From Lysobacterales bacterium 66-474 (GTDB taxonomy: Bacteria > Pseudomonadota > Gammaproteobacteria > Xanthomonadales > Rhodanobacteraceae): a DNA stretch of 64,000 bases. This document shows positions 27,616 through 36,541 of the stretch, in pieces (positions within the stretch are counted from its first letter, which is position 1; the number at the start of each line of letters is the position of its first letter). The stretch is taken from assembly GCA_001899805.1 (NCBI GenBank), contig MKWP01000004.1:62001-126000 (forward strand), written 5' to 3'. The notes under the pieces were generated by a model. The model saw nothing but the letters and a program-made list of their open reading frames with translations, had not been told where the DNA came from and did no database searches. The position numbers and the translations under genes are program-made.

Positions 27616-29951
27616 GTCGTCATCGAATACGGCTGATCCTGCGGCCGTGTCGCCCATGCCTTGTTCGGCTGCGCCTGCATCGTGAAATGCAGCGCGCCGC
27701 CATTGGCGATCTCCGCGTAAGTCAGGTAATCGCGCGCCAGCGGCTTGCCGTTCAATTCCACCGAACCGACGTAGGGGTGGTCCTTGCCCAAGCCATCGGT
27801 CGTGACGGTGAAGGTCTTGCCGTTCGGTAGGTGCATGGCGGCGCGACGCACGAACGGGCGGCCGATCACGTACTGGTTGCTGGCTGGCGCGACCGGATAG
27901 AACCCCAGCGCGGTGAAGATGTACCACGCCGACATCTGGCCCAGGTCGTCGTTGCCCGCGAGTCCGGTCGGCGTCGGTGCGTATTGCGTGTGCATGATTT
28001 CGGCAAGCCGCTCCTGCGTCTTCCACGGCGCACCCGCGTAGTCGTACAGGTACGCGATGTGGTGGCTGGGCTCGTTGCCGTGCGCGTACCAGCCGATCAG
28101 GCCGGTGACATCTTCGAGGCTCGCGAACACCTTGGGATCGATCTTCGCGTCGAACACCTCGTCGAGTTTCTTGACGAGTCCCGCATCGCCACCCAGTTCA
28201 TGGATCAAGCCGCCGACGTCCTGCGGTTCGTACCAAGAGTATTGCCATGCATTGCCTTCGGTGAACCCGCTGCCCGCGCCGGCTTTCGCGGGATCGAAGG
28301 GTTCCTCGAACGTGCCGTTCGCAAGCCGCGGCTGCGCGAAGCCGGTTTTGGGATTGAACACGTTGCGCCAGTTGCCGGCGCGCGCGAGGAATGTCTTCGC
28401 CACGTCCTTGCGGCCCATCGCCTCGGCCATCCTCGCGATCGTCCAGTCGTCGAACGCGTACTCCAGCGTCTTGGAAACCGATTCGGGTTCGCGGTCGGCC
28501 GGCACGTAACCGAGCTTCATGTAATCGCCGAGATCGCCGTAGGGTGCGTACGTCGCACTCGCGACCATCGCCTTCAGCGCCGCGTCGGCATCGAACCCGC
28601 GGAATCCCTGCATGTAGAAATTGGCGATCACCGGCACCGCGTGGTAGCCGATCATGCACCAGGTTTCGAGGCCCTGGTACGCCCACACCGGCAGGATGCC
28701 GAACGGACTCTGCTGCTGCGTCGCGACCAGCGAGTTCACGAAATCGTTGACGCGTTGCGGCGGTTGCAGGAACGCCATCAGCGGCTGCTGCGCGCGATAG
28801 ACGTCCCACAGCGACCAGCTCGAATAGAAGGTGAAGCCATCGGCCTTGTGCACCGCGTGATCGGGGCCGCGGTATTCGCCATTCACATCCATCGCGAGGT
28901 TGGGCGCAATCAGTGCGTGGTACAGCGAGGTGTAGAAACTCCTCTCGATGTCCGGCGAAGCCTCCACGTCGATGGCCGACAGCGCTTGCGCCCACGCCTG
29001 CTTCGCGTCGGCGTGCCGCGCGTCGAAATCCCAGCCCTTGCCGTCGGCATCGAGGTTGGCGATCGCGTTGTCGGCGCTCACGGTCGAGATCGCGACCTTC
29101 ACCAGCAACGGTTTCGACAACTTGCCGAATTCGAACGCACCTTCCAGTTGCTTGCCCGCGATCGCGTCGTTGCCGGCTGGATTCGGCGCCGGACCCTTGA
29201 AGCCCTTGTAGACGATGCCGGTTTCGCGATTGACCAGTTCGTGCGAGGTCATCGGCTGTGAGAAGCGGATCGCGAACCACAGTTGCCGCCCCGGTGCCCA
29301 GCCGCGCGTTTCGCGGTAGCCGGTGACCGTGCCGTCGGCGCGCACGCGCAGCCGCGCCCACAGCACCTTGCCGGGGTAGTCGTAGATGCTGGGGCGGAGG
29401 TCCAGCAGGACGTGGGCCGTTTCGTTCTTGGGGAACGTGTAGTGCTGCCAGCCAACGCGTTGCCCCGCGGTCAACTCCACGCGCACGCCGGGGGTCGCGA
29501 GCGTCACCGCGTAGTAGCCCGGCTGCGCGACTTCGGTCTTGTGGCTGAACTCGGAACGGTAACCGCTGCCCGGCTGGCCGGGATCGCCCGCGTCCCATTG
29601 CACCTTGCCCACGCCCGGCATCAGCAGCACGTCACCCAGATCCGAATGGCCGCTGCCGGAAAAATGCGTTTCGGAAAATCCGAGGATGCTGTGGTCGCCG
29701 TACTGGTAGCCCGCCGCCCACGCGTAGGCGTGCTTGAAATCCGGCATTGCGGTATCGGGGCTCAACTGGATCATCCCGAATGGCACGGTCGCGCCCGGAA
29801 AGGTGTGGCCATCGCCGCCGGTGCCGATCATCGGATCGACCTTGTGCCACGCCGTGTCGTTCACGGCGGCACACGCAATGCCCGGGATCATGGCCAGCAG
29901 CAACAGAACCGGCGCAAACCCCGGCTTGCACGATGCGTGGGTTGCAAACAT
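27609..29951 (-). CDS. GH92-family alpha-mannosidase, secreted
   Basis: 780 residues from the ATG of MFATHASCKPG, which has GGAGAG upstream. A signal peptide (PVLLLLAMIPGIACA) directs export. GH92 signatures are present: VDPMIGTGGDGHTFPGATVPFGMIQLSPDT at the N-terminus, FSETHFSGSGHSDLGDVLLMP, FYTSLYHALIAPN, YSSWSLWDVYRAQQPLM, and GNDDLGQMSAWYIFTALGFYP near the catalytic acid and base region of the family. GH92 enzymes are calcium-dependent exo-alpha-mannosidases acting on N-glycans. It faces an operon for uptake and catabolism of the released mannose. Confidence 0.94.
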   Translation of the reverse strand: MFATHASCKPGFAPVLLLLAMIPGIACAAVNDTAWHKVDPMIGTGGDGHTFPGATVPFGMIQLSPDTAMPDFKHAYAWAAGYQYGDHSILGFSETHFSGSGHSDLGDVLLMPGVGKVQWDAGDPGQPGSGYRSEFSHKTEVAQPGYYAVTLATPGVRVELTAGQRVGWQHYTFPKNETAHVLLDLRPSIYDYPGKVLWARLRVRADGTVTGYRETRGWAPGRQLWFAIRFSQPMTSHELVNRETGIVYKGFKGPAPNPAGNDAIAGKQLEGAFEFGKLSKPLLVKVAISTVSADNAIANLDADGKGWDFDARHADAKQAWAQALSAIDVEASPDIERSFYTSLYHALIAPNLAMDVNGEYRGPDHAVHKADGFTFYSSWSLWDVYRAQQPLMAFLQPPQRVNDFVNSLVATQQQSPFGILPVWAYQGLETWCMIGYHAVPVIANFYMQGFRGFDADAALKAMVASATYAPYGDLGDYMKLGYVPADREPESVSKTLEYAFDDWTIARMAEAMGRKDVAKTFLARAGNWRNVFNPKTGFAQPRLANGTFEEPFDPAKAGAGSGFTEGNAWQYSWYEPQDVGGLIHELGGDAGLVKKLDEVFDAKIDPKVFASLEDVTGLIGWYAHGNEPSHHIAYLYDYAGAPWKTQERLAEIMHTQYAPTPTGLAGNDDLGQMSAWYIFTALGFYPVAPASNQYVIGRPFVRRAAMHLPNGKTFTVTTDGLGKDHPYVGSVELNGKPLARDYLTYAEIANGGALHFTMQAQPNKAWATRPQDQPYSMTTY

Positions 29952-30018
29952 GGTCGAAGCTCTCCATTGGCCGCGGCGGAACTGTGGCAAGCTAGCACGT
30001 CAGGCAACGGGAGCGCAC

Positions 30019-31290
30019 ATGTCGATCGGCACCGGGAACAGCATGCGGCCTGCAACGACCAGCCAACGCACCGCACTGGTCGTGATCACCACGATCTTCT
30101 TCATGTGGGGTTTCATCACCGCGCTCAACGACGTACTGATCCCGCACCTCAAGTCGGTGTTCACGCTGAACTACACCGAGGTGATGCTGGTCCAGTCCAC
30201 CTTCTTCGGCGCGTACTTCCTGATGTCGTTGCCCTCGGGCAAGGTGCTGGCGCACTGGGGCTACCGCGCCAGCATCATCATCGGGCTGATCGTCACCGGC
30301 ATCGGCGCGTTGTTGTTCCTGCCGGCCGCCGATGTGCAGTCGTATCCGCTGTTCCTGTTCGCGTTTTTCGTGCTGGCCAGCGGCATCACCCTGCTGCAGG
30401 TCGCCGCCAATCCATACGTCAGCCTGCTCGGCGCGCCCGAGCGCGCATCCAGCCGGCTGAACCTTGCGCAGGCGCTGAACTCGCTGGGCACCACCATCGC
30501 GCCCAAGCTAGGCGGACTTTTGATTCTTTCGACCGCGGTGCTGGGCGCGGCGGAGTTGGCCAGGCTGTCGCCGGCCGCGCAGACGGCTTACAAGTTGCAG
30601 CAGGCGCACAGCGTGCAGGGTCCGTACATCGGCATCGCGATCGTGCTGTTCGCGTTGGCGGTATTGGTGTGGTGGTTCCGCCTGCCGCAACCCGCAAATG
30701 CCGCGGAAGCCGACGATTCGCGGCACCGTTTCGTCGACGCGCTGAAACACCGCCGGGTGTGGCTGGGCATGCTGGCGATCTTCGTGTACGTGGGCGCCGA
30801 AGTGTCGATCGGCAGTTTCATGGTCAACTACCTCGCGCTGCCGGAGATCGGCAACATGAGCCAGGCCCGCGCGGCCGGTTACGTGTCGCTGTACTGGGGC
30901 GGCGCGATGGTCGGGCGTTTCATCGGTTCGGCGCTGCTGACGCGCATCGACACCCGCAAGCTGCTGGCCTTCAACGCCGCGGTCGCGGCGCTGTTGGTGC
31001 TCACCACCATGCTGACCCGCGGCCACGTCGCGATGGCGAGCGTGGTTGCGATCGGGCTGTTCAACTCGATCATGTTCCCCAACATCTTCACCCTCGGCAT
31101 CGAGAAGTTCGGACCCCTGACCGGCAAGGTCTCCAGCCTGCTGGTGATGGCGATCGTGGGCGGCGCGGTGATTCCGCTCGCGCAGGGCGCGCTGGCCGAC
31201 CACGTCGGCGTGCACCACGCCTACGTGCTGCCGATGATCTGCTACCTCTACATCATCTGGTACGGCCTCAGGGGTTCGCGGGTGGCATGA
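30019..31290 (+). CDS. MFS sugar permease (FucP/GluP-like)
   Basis: 423 residues, about twelve hydrophobic helices. Start is the ATG of MSIGTGNSMRP, 67 nt from the divergent mannosidase start. The FucP subfamily shows in FFMWGFITALNDVLIPHLK, QSTFFGAYFLMSLPSG, ASGITLLQVAANPYV and RLNLAQALNSLGT. Members are proton symporters for L-fucose, glucose or mannose. Its stop overlaps the kinase start (ATGA). Together with the downstream kinase and epimerase, mannose is the most economical substrate guess. Confidence 0.9.
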   Translation: MSIGTGNSMRPATTSQRTALVVITTIFFMWGFITALNDVLIPHLKSVFTLNYTEVMLVQSTFFGAYFLMSLPSGKVLAHWGYRASIIIGLIVTGIGALLFLPAADVQSYPLFLFAFFVLASGITLLQVAANPYVSLLGAPERASSRLNLAQALNSLGTTIAPKLGGLLILSTAVLGAAELARLSPAAQTAYKLQQAHSVQGPYIGIAIVLFALAVLVWWFRLPQPANAAEADDSRHRFVDALKHRRVWLGMLAIFVYVGAEVSIGSFMVNYLALPEIGNMSQARAAGYVSLYWGGAMVGRFIGSALLTRIDTRKLLAFNAAVAALLVLTTMLTRGHVAMASVVAIGLFNSIMFPNIFTLGIEKFGPLTGKVSSLLVMAIVGGAVIPLAQGALADHVGVHHAYVLPMICYLYIIWYGLRGSRVA

Positions 31291-32258
31291 ACACGGTCTG
31301 CTGCTTCGGCGAGGCGCTGATCGATTTCCACGGCAAGCCGTCCGGCGCCGCGCCGACATTTACCGCGCATGCCGGCGGGGCGCCCGCCAATGTCGCGGTC
31401 GCGATCGCGCGATTGGGTGGACGCGCCGCATTCGTGGGCATGTTCGGACGCGACATGTTCGGCGATCTTTTGCTACGCGAACTCGCCGCGGCCGGCGTGG
31501 ACACCACCCACGCACGCCGCACCGATGCCGCCAACACCGCGCTGGCGTTCGTGTCGCACGCCGCGCACGGCGAGCGCGATTTCAGTTTCTACCGGCCGCC
31601 CGCGGCCGACCTGTTGTTCCGCGACGCCGATTTCGACGCTTCGGTTTTTGCCGCAGGCACGATCTTCCATACGGGATCGTGCAGCATGACCGAGCCTGCA
31701 ATCGCGGATACCACGCTGGCGGGCATGCGCCGCGCGCGCCACGCCGGCGCGCTGGTCAGCTTCGACATGAACCTGCGCCCGGCGTTGTGGCCGCGCGGTG
31801 AAGACCCCGCGGCGACGATCTGGCAAGCGCTCGCATTGGCCGATGTCGTGAAGCTGAGTGCAGAGGAACTCGCTTTTCTGGCCGCATCGACCGGTGGCGA
31901 AGGCCATGCATTCACGCGCCTGTGGAACGGCAATGCCAAACTCGTGGTCGTCACCGATGGCGAGCGCGCGACGCGCTGGTTCACGCCTAACGCCAGCGGA
32001 GAACGCAACGCGTACCCGGTTCGCGCCATCGATACCACCGGGGCCGGCGATGCGTTCACCGCGGGTTGCTTGTACCAATTCGCGAAGGCGGCGATGGACG
32101 CCACGGCACTCGCGACGTTCGCCGCAGACCCCGATCGACTCGATGCCATGCTGCGTTTCAGCGCGGCCTGCGGCGCGCTGGCAGTCACCCGCGCCGGTTC
32201 GTTCGCGGCGATGCCGGCGCTCGCCGAGGTCGAAGCCTTCCTGGAGCAACACGCATGA
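31287..32258 (+). CDS. PfkB-family carbohydrate kinase, probable fructokinase
   Basis: 323 residues beginning MNTVCCFGEALIDF, with overlaps of four bases (ATGA) at both ends of the gene. PfkB signature 1 is seen as GGAPANVAVAIARLGGRAAFVG and signature 2 as DTTGAGDAFTAG with the catalytic aspartate; SFDMNLRPALWP is typical of fructokinases. It should phosphorylate fructose to fructose-6-phosphate using ATP in the cytoplasm, the second step after the AGE-family isomerase encoded next. A different hexose or ketose substrate is possible. Confidence 0.88.
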   Translation: MNTVCCFGEALIDFHGKPSGAAPTFTAHAGGAPANVAVAIARLGGRAAFVGMFGRDMFGDLLLRELAAAGVDTTHARRTDAANTALAFVSHAAHGERDFSFYRPPAADLLFRDADFDASVFAAGTIFHTGSCSMTEPAIADTTLAGMRRARHAGALVSFDMNLRPALWPRGEDPAATIWQALALADVVKLSAEELAFLAASTGGEGHAFTRLWNGNAKLVVVTDGERATRWFTPNASGERNAYPVRAIDTTGAGDAFTAGCLYQFAKAAMDATALATFAADPDRLDAMLRFSAACGALAVTRAGSFAAMPALAEVEAFLEQHA

Positions 32259-33451
32259 GCGACCATCCCGATTCCCATTCGCCTGATTTTCGTTCAAGTG
32301 ATTTCCTGCGTGAACACATCCGGCAGACGATGGCGTTCTACCACCCGCATTGCCTCGATCCCGCCGGCGGCTGCTTTCATTACTACAAGGACGACGGCGC
32401 GATTTACGCCAGCGCGCACCGCCATCTCGTCAGCAGCGCGCGCTTCGTGTTCGACTATGCGATGTATGCGCGTCATTTCGGAGGCGCCGAATACCTCGAT
32501 GGCGCTCGCCATTGCGTCGCCTTCATCCGCGACGCACACCGCAACCCGGCAACCGGCGGTTACTACTGGACGCTGCGCGACGGTGAACCGGAGGACACCA
32601 CCAACCACTGCTACGGCGCCGCCTTCGTGCTGGTGGCGTACGCGCAGGCACGCATGGCCGGGATCGTCGAAGCCGCGGAGTGGACGGACGAACACTGGTC
32701 GCTATTGGAAAAGCGCTACTGGGACGCCAGCGCCGGACTGTATCGCGACGAGGCCAACGCCAACTGGCATTTCTCGAACTATCGCGGCCAGAACGCCAAC
32801 ATGCACATGTGCGAGGCGATGCTGACCGCGTTCGAAGCCAGCCGTGAGCCACGCTGGCTCGACCGTGCCTACACGCTGGCGGACCACATGACGCGTCGCC
32901 AGGCCGCGAAAGCCGGTGGCCTGGTGTGGGAGCACTACGACGAACACTGGAACATCGATTGGGACTACCACAAGGACAACCCCAAGGACCTGTTCCGTCC
33001 CTGGGGATTCCAGCCCGGCCACCAGACCGAATGGGCCAAGCTGCTGTTGATCATGGAGCGCCATCGCGACGCCGACTGGCTGCTGCCGACCGCGCGCCAC
33101 CTGTTCGACACCGCGGTCGCGCGCGCGTGGGACGACGAATACGGCGGCCTGTGTTACGGCTTCGCGCCCGACGGCAGCGTCTGCGACGACGACAAGTACC
33201 ACTGGGTGCAGGCCGAATCGCTGGCCTGCGCGGCGTTGCTGGCGGATCGCACCGGCGATGAAAAATACTGGGACTGGTACCGGCGCCTGTGGGAATACGC
33301 GTGGACGCATTTCGTCGATCACCAGTACGGCGGCTGGTATCGCATCCTCACCCGCGACGGCCGCAAGTACGACGACGAGAAAAGTCCCGCCGGCAAGACC
33401 GACTACCACAACATGGGCGCGTGCTACGAAGTCCTCAACCTGGTGGGCTGA
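32255..33451 (+). CDS. AGE-family epimerase/isomerase, probable mannose isomerase
   Basis: 398 residues from the ATG of MSDHPDSHSPDF, overlapping the kinase stop by four bases. The (alpha/alpha)6-barrel AGE family is recognisable from HRHLVSSARFVFDYAMYAR, NHCYGAAFVLVAYAQA, ANMHMCEAMLTAFEAS, RPWGFQPGHQTEWAKLLLI, KYHWVQAESLACAALL and KTDYHNMGACYE, which contain the conserved active-site histidines. Members are N-acylglucosamine 2-epimerase, cellobiose epimerase, sulfoquinovose isomerase and D-mannose isomerase; with a mannosidase, a hexose permease and a fructokinase as neighbours, mannose to fructose is preferred here. Confidence 0.9.
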   Translation: MSDHPDSHSPDFRSSDFLREHIRQTMAFYHPHCLDPAGGCFHYYKDDGAIYASAHRHLVSSARFVFDYAMYARHFGGAEYLDGARHCVAFIRDAHRNPATGGYYWTLRDGEPEDTTNHCYGAAFVLVAYAQARMAGIVEAAEWTDEHWSLLEKRYWDASAGLYRDEANANWHFSNYRGQNANMHMCEAMLTAFEASREPRWLDRAYTLADHMTRRQAAKAGGLVWEHYDEHWNIDWDYHKDNPKDLFRPWGFQPGHQTEWAKLLLIMERHRDADWLLPTARHLFDTAVARAWDDEYGGLCYGFAPDGSVCDDDKYHWVQAESLACAALLADRTGDEKYWDWYRRLWEYAWTHFVDHQYGGWYRILTRDGRKYDDEKSPAGKTDYHNMGACYEVLNLVG

Positions 33452-33464
33452 GGCGCAGTGACCG

Positions 33465-35588
33465 CTACCAGACCTGCACGCGATCCTTGGCATCACGCCA
33501 CATCGGCTGGCCGGGTTTCACGTCGAACGCCTGGTAGAAATCCGGGACGTTCGACAGCGGCCCGTCCACGCGCCACTTCGCCGGGGCGTGCACGTCGCTG
33601 AGCAACTGGCGGCGCAGCAACGCGTCCCGTTCTTCGAAGATCCAGCCCATCGCGTAGCCGAGGAAGTAACGTTGCAGCGGCGTGTAGCCGGCGATCTTCC
33701 CGCCCTTCCTGTATTCGTCGGTCTGCTTGAACGCATCCAGCCCGATCAGCACGTCGCCCAGGTCGGCCATGTTCTCGCCGAGGGTGGCGCGGCCATTGAT
33801 GTGCAGGCCCGGCAGCGGCTCGTAGGCATCGAACTGCTTCACCAGCACGTCGGCGCGCCGGTTGAACTTCCGCGCGTCGTCTTGCGTCCACCAGTCGGCG
33901 AGGTTGCCCCTGGCATCGAATTGGCGGCCTTCGTCGTCGAAACCGTGGGTGATCTCGTGGCCGATGGTCCCGGCGGCAGCGTAGCCGTAGACCACGGCGT
34001 CATCGACCTGGTCGTCCTTGAAGCCCGGGATGGCGAAGATCGCAGCCGGCAACACGATCTCGTTGTTCGACGGGTTGTAGTAGGCGTTGTAGGTCTGCGG
34101 CGTCATCTCCCATTCGTTGCGATCGACCGGCTTGCCGAATTTGGAGACCTCGTCGTTGAAGGCCCAGCGCCGCGCATTCATCTCGTTTTGTGCCCACGAA
34201 TCACGGCCGATCTGCAATGCGGAGTAATCCTTCCACTTGTCGGGATAACCGACCTTCTTCGTTACCGCGGCGAGCTTCTGCAACGCCCTGGCCTTGGTGG
34301 CGGGGCTCATCCAGTCCAGCTTCCTGATGCGTTCGGCATAGGCGGCGCGGACTGCCTCCACCAGATTGCTGTAGCGCCGCTTGGTTTTTTCCGGAAAGTA
34401 CTGTTGCACGAAGATGCGACCGAGGATCATGCCGATCGCACGATTCTCCGCGTCGAGCACGCGCTTCCAGCGCGGCCGCTGTTCCTTCTGGCCATTGAGC
34501 GCGCGTCCGTAGAAATCGAAAGACTCGTCTTCGAACGCCTTGCCCAGCGTCGGCGCATACTCATCGACAAGGTGCACGCGCAGGTAGTCGCGCAATACCG
34601 GCACCGGCGTCTGCACGAGCAACTTCTGCAGGCCGGCGAAGAACTCGGGCTGGCCGACGATGACGTAGGACGGATCGAGCTTCCATTCCCGCAACCGCGG
34701 ACCCCACGCGATGGCCGGCGTGTACCTGCGGGTCAATTCGGCGGGAGCCAGCTTGTTGTAGTTCTTCTGCGGATCGCGCAGCGCGGCCAGTGGACGCGAC
34801 ACTTTCGCCAGCGCGGTTTCGAACGCCATCACCTTGTCGGCGCGGGTGGCCGCCACGGCATCGTCCTCGCCCAGCAGCTTGAACATGTTCCGAAGGTGGA
34901 CGACGTACGCTGCGCGCGCCTTGGCCACGCCGGCCTCGGTGTTGAAGTAATAGTCGCGATTCGGCAGATCCAGGCCGCCCTGCCAGAGGATGACGGCCAT
35001 CACGTCGCTGCGCTTCTCGTCCTGCCGCACACCGAAGCGGAAGAACGCATCGACGCCCAGCGGCTGCAGCGCGAAAGCCGCGTCGAGCGCACCCGCCACG
35101 TCCTTGATCGCGGCAATCCGGTCAAGCTCCGGTTGCAGCGGTGCCAGGCCTTGGCGGTCGGCAAGGTTGATGTCCATCGCCGTGCTCCAGAAATCGCCGA
35201 TCTTCTGCTCGTTGCTGCCGGGCGCGGCGTCCTTCTTCGCGGCGGCGTCCTCGCTGACCTTGCGCAGCTTGCCGTACAAGTCCTCCTGCACCAGCTTGCC
35301 GATGCCCCACGAAGCTTCCGATGCGGGAATGGGATGGGCCTTGAGCCACGCGCCGTTCGCGTGGCCGAAGAAATCATCGCCGGGGTTGACCGACGCATCG
35401 ACGTTCGCGGCCACCACATCGGGTTTCGTCGCGGGTGCCGGTGCCGTTGCGGCGTGCGCCGGGGAGGCAGAAGCCAAAGGCGCGGAAGTCTTCGATGCCG
35501 GCGGTGTCGCGCTGTTGCAACCGCCGAGGACGATTACGGAGAGCGCGGCCAACAGACCGCTGGACAGGCGGCAGGATTTCGTTTGCAT
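33465..35588 (-). CDS. M13-family metallopeptidase lipoprotein
   Basis: 707 residues from the ATG of MQTKSCRLSSGLLAALS. The N-terminus is a lipoprotein signal ending in a lipobox (VIVLGGC), followed by an Ala/Pro/Ser-rich tether. The neprilysin-like catalytic domain carries the zinc site GHEITHGFDDEG, the third ligand in ENMADLGD, and the NAYYNPSNNEIVLPAAI substrate strand; it ends in the usual aromatic residue (VQVW). M13 enzymes cut short peptides, so this is a membrane-anchored periplasmic oligopeptidase. It converges with the mannose operon, only 13 nt apart, with no obvious terminator between. Confidence 0.94.
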   Translation of the reverse strand: MQTKSCRLSSGLLAALSVIVLGGCNSATPPASKTSAPLASASPAHAATAPAPATKPDVVAANVDASVNPGDDFFGHANGAWLKAHPIPASEASWGIGKLVQEDLYGKLRKVSEDAAAKKDAAPGSNEQKIGDFWSTAMDINLADRQGLAPLQPELDRIAAIKDVAGALDAAFALQPLGVDAFFRFGVRQDEKRSDVMAVILWQGGLDLPNRDYYFNTEAGVAKARAAYVVHLRNMFKLLGEDDAVAATRADKVMAFETALAKVSRPLAALRDPQKNYNKLAPAELTRRYTPAIAWGPRLREWKLDPSYVIVGQPEFFAGLQKLLVQTPVPVLRDYLRVHLVDEYAPTLGKAFEDESFDFYGRALNGQKEQRPRWKRVLDAENRAIGMILGRIFVQQYFPEKTKRRYSNLVEAVRAAYAERIRKLDWMSPATKARALQKLAAVTKKVGYPDKWKDYSALQIGRDSWAQNEMNARRWAFNDEVSKFGKPVDRNEWEMTPQTYNAYYNPSNNEIVLPAAIFAIPGFKDDQVDDAVVYGYAAAGTIGHEITHGFDDEGRQFDARGNLADWWTQDDARKFNRRADVLVKQFDAYEPLPGLHINGRATLGENMADLGDVLIGLDAFKQTDEYRKGGKIAGYTPLQRYFLGYAMGWIFEERDALLRRQLLSDVHAPAKWRVDGPLSNVPDFYQAFDVKPGQPMWRDAKDRVQVW

Positions 35589-35704
35589 GCGCAGTACTCC
35601 CGAAGGATCCCGACGCATGCTAGCGGAGCGACGTACAAACCGGCTGGTACCGCACCGCCGCCCGCTCCCAATCGGTAAGCCTCCCGATGCCGTCCAAAAA
35701 GGCC

Positions 35705-35743
35705 TTGACAAGCACGAATATATTTCTATAATTCCGGAATTAT
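35705..35743 (+). promoter_or_regulatory. arsR promoter and operator palindrome
   Basis: TTGACA (35705-35710) and TATAAT (35727-35732) are both perfect sigma-70 hexamers, 16 nt apart. ATAATTCCGGAATTAT (35728-35743) is a perfect 16-bp palindrome covering the -10 and the first two bases of the arsR ATG at 35742. Transcription should start near 35738-35740, leaving essentially no leader and no Shine-Dalgarno. The palindrome is well placed for autorepression by the As(III)-responsive regulator. Confidence 0.8.
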
Positions 35744-36077
35744 GAAACAGATTGAAGCCGTCGCCTCGCTCACCGCCCTGGCCCACGACAGTCGCCTGGC
35801 GGCCTTCCGGCTGCTGGTGCAAGCCGGCCCCGACGGCCTGGCCGTCGGCGAGATCGGACAGCGCCTGAAGCTGCCCGGCGCAACGCTCAACAGCCACCTC
35901 AACGTGCTGCGCCGCGCCGGCCTGGTGCGCGACACCCGCGAGGGACGCAGCATCCGCTGCCGCGCCGATTACGCACGCATGGACGCGTTGCTCGCCTTCC
36001 TCACCGAAAACTGCTGCGGCAACGACACCGCTTCGTGCACGCCCGCGTGCACGCCCACCCGGAGAAAACGCCCATGA
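35742..36077 (+). CDS. arsR: ArsR-family arsenic-responsive repressor
   Basis: 111 residues. A winged helix-turn-helix fills residues 8-85 (TALAHDSRLAAFRLLVQAG, PGATLNSHLNVLRRAGLV). The E. coli metal motif ELCVCDL is absent; instead four cysteines lie at the C-terminus (NCCGNDTASCTPAC: C91, C92, C99, C103), resembling the Acidithiobacillus-type ArsR in which a C-terminal Cys pair plus a third Cys binds As(III). First gene of arsR-arsI-arsC-aquaporin; its stop overlaps arsI by ATGA. Expected to repress the operon until arsenite binds. Confidence 0.9.
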   Translation: MKQIEAVASLTALAHDSRLAAFRLLVQAGPDGLAVGEIGQRLKLPGATLNSHLNVLRRAGLVRDTREGRSIRCRADYARMDALLAFLTENCCGNDTASCTPACTPTRRKRP

Positions 36078-36541
36078 AACGTTTCCACGTCCATGTCAAC
36101 GTCGCGGATCTCGACGCCAGCATTGGTTTCTATTCCACGCTGTTCGGCACGGCGCCTTCCGTGCGCAAACCCGATTACGCGAAATGGATGCTGGATGATC
36201 CGCGCGTGAATTTCGCGATCTCGCAACGCGATCGCGTGCACGGGATCGATCATCTGGGCCTGCAAGCGGATGACCCTGGGCAACTGGAGGAGATCGGCGC
36301 GCGGCTCGCCGCCGCCGATGCCGTCGCGCTGGCCGAACGCGGTACCACGTGCTGCTATGCGCACTCGGACAAATACTGGGCGGAAGACCCGCAAGGCGTG
36401 CGCTGGGAAACCTTCCATACGCACGGCGAAGCGACCACCTATTCCGCGCCGGCGCACGCACAACCGGAGGCAGCGTGCTGCGGCCCTGCGCCCTCATCTG
36501 CGAAAACGGGCAGTTGTTGCGCAGGGGGTGCGTGTGGGTAG
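36074..36541 (+). CDS. arsI: ArsI-type C-As lyase (ArsI/CadI family)
   Basis: 155 residues in the glyoxalase/dioxygenase fold. The Fe(II) facial triad expected for ArsI is visible: a histidine in FHVHVN (5 or 7), H60 in GIDHLGLQ and E112 in RWETFHTH. The vicinal cysteine pair that holds trivalent organoarsenicals is C93-C94 (GTTCCYAH). The C-terminus adds Cys pairs (AACCGPA, GSCCAGGACG). ArsI cleaves the C-As bond of methylarsonite and aromatic arsenicals. The start overlaps arsR (ATGA) and its end overlaps arsC. The related cadmium protein CadI is the alternative name, but the operon favours arsenic. Confidence 0.87.
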   Translation: MKRFHVHVNVADLDASIGFYSTLFGTAPSVRKPDYAKWMLDDPRVNFAISQRDRVHGIDHLGLQADDPGQLEEIGARLAAADAVALAERGTTCCYAHSDKYWAEDPQGVRWETFHTHGEATTYSAPAHAQPEAACCGPAPSSAKTGSCCAGGACG

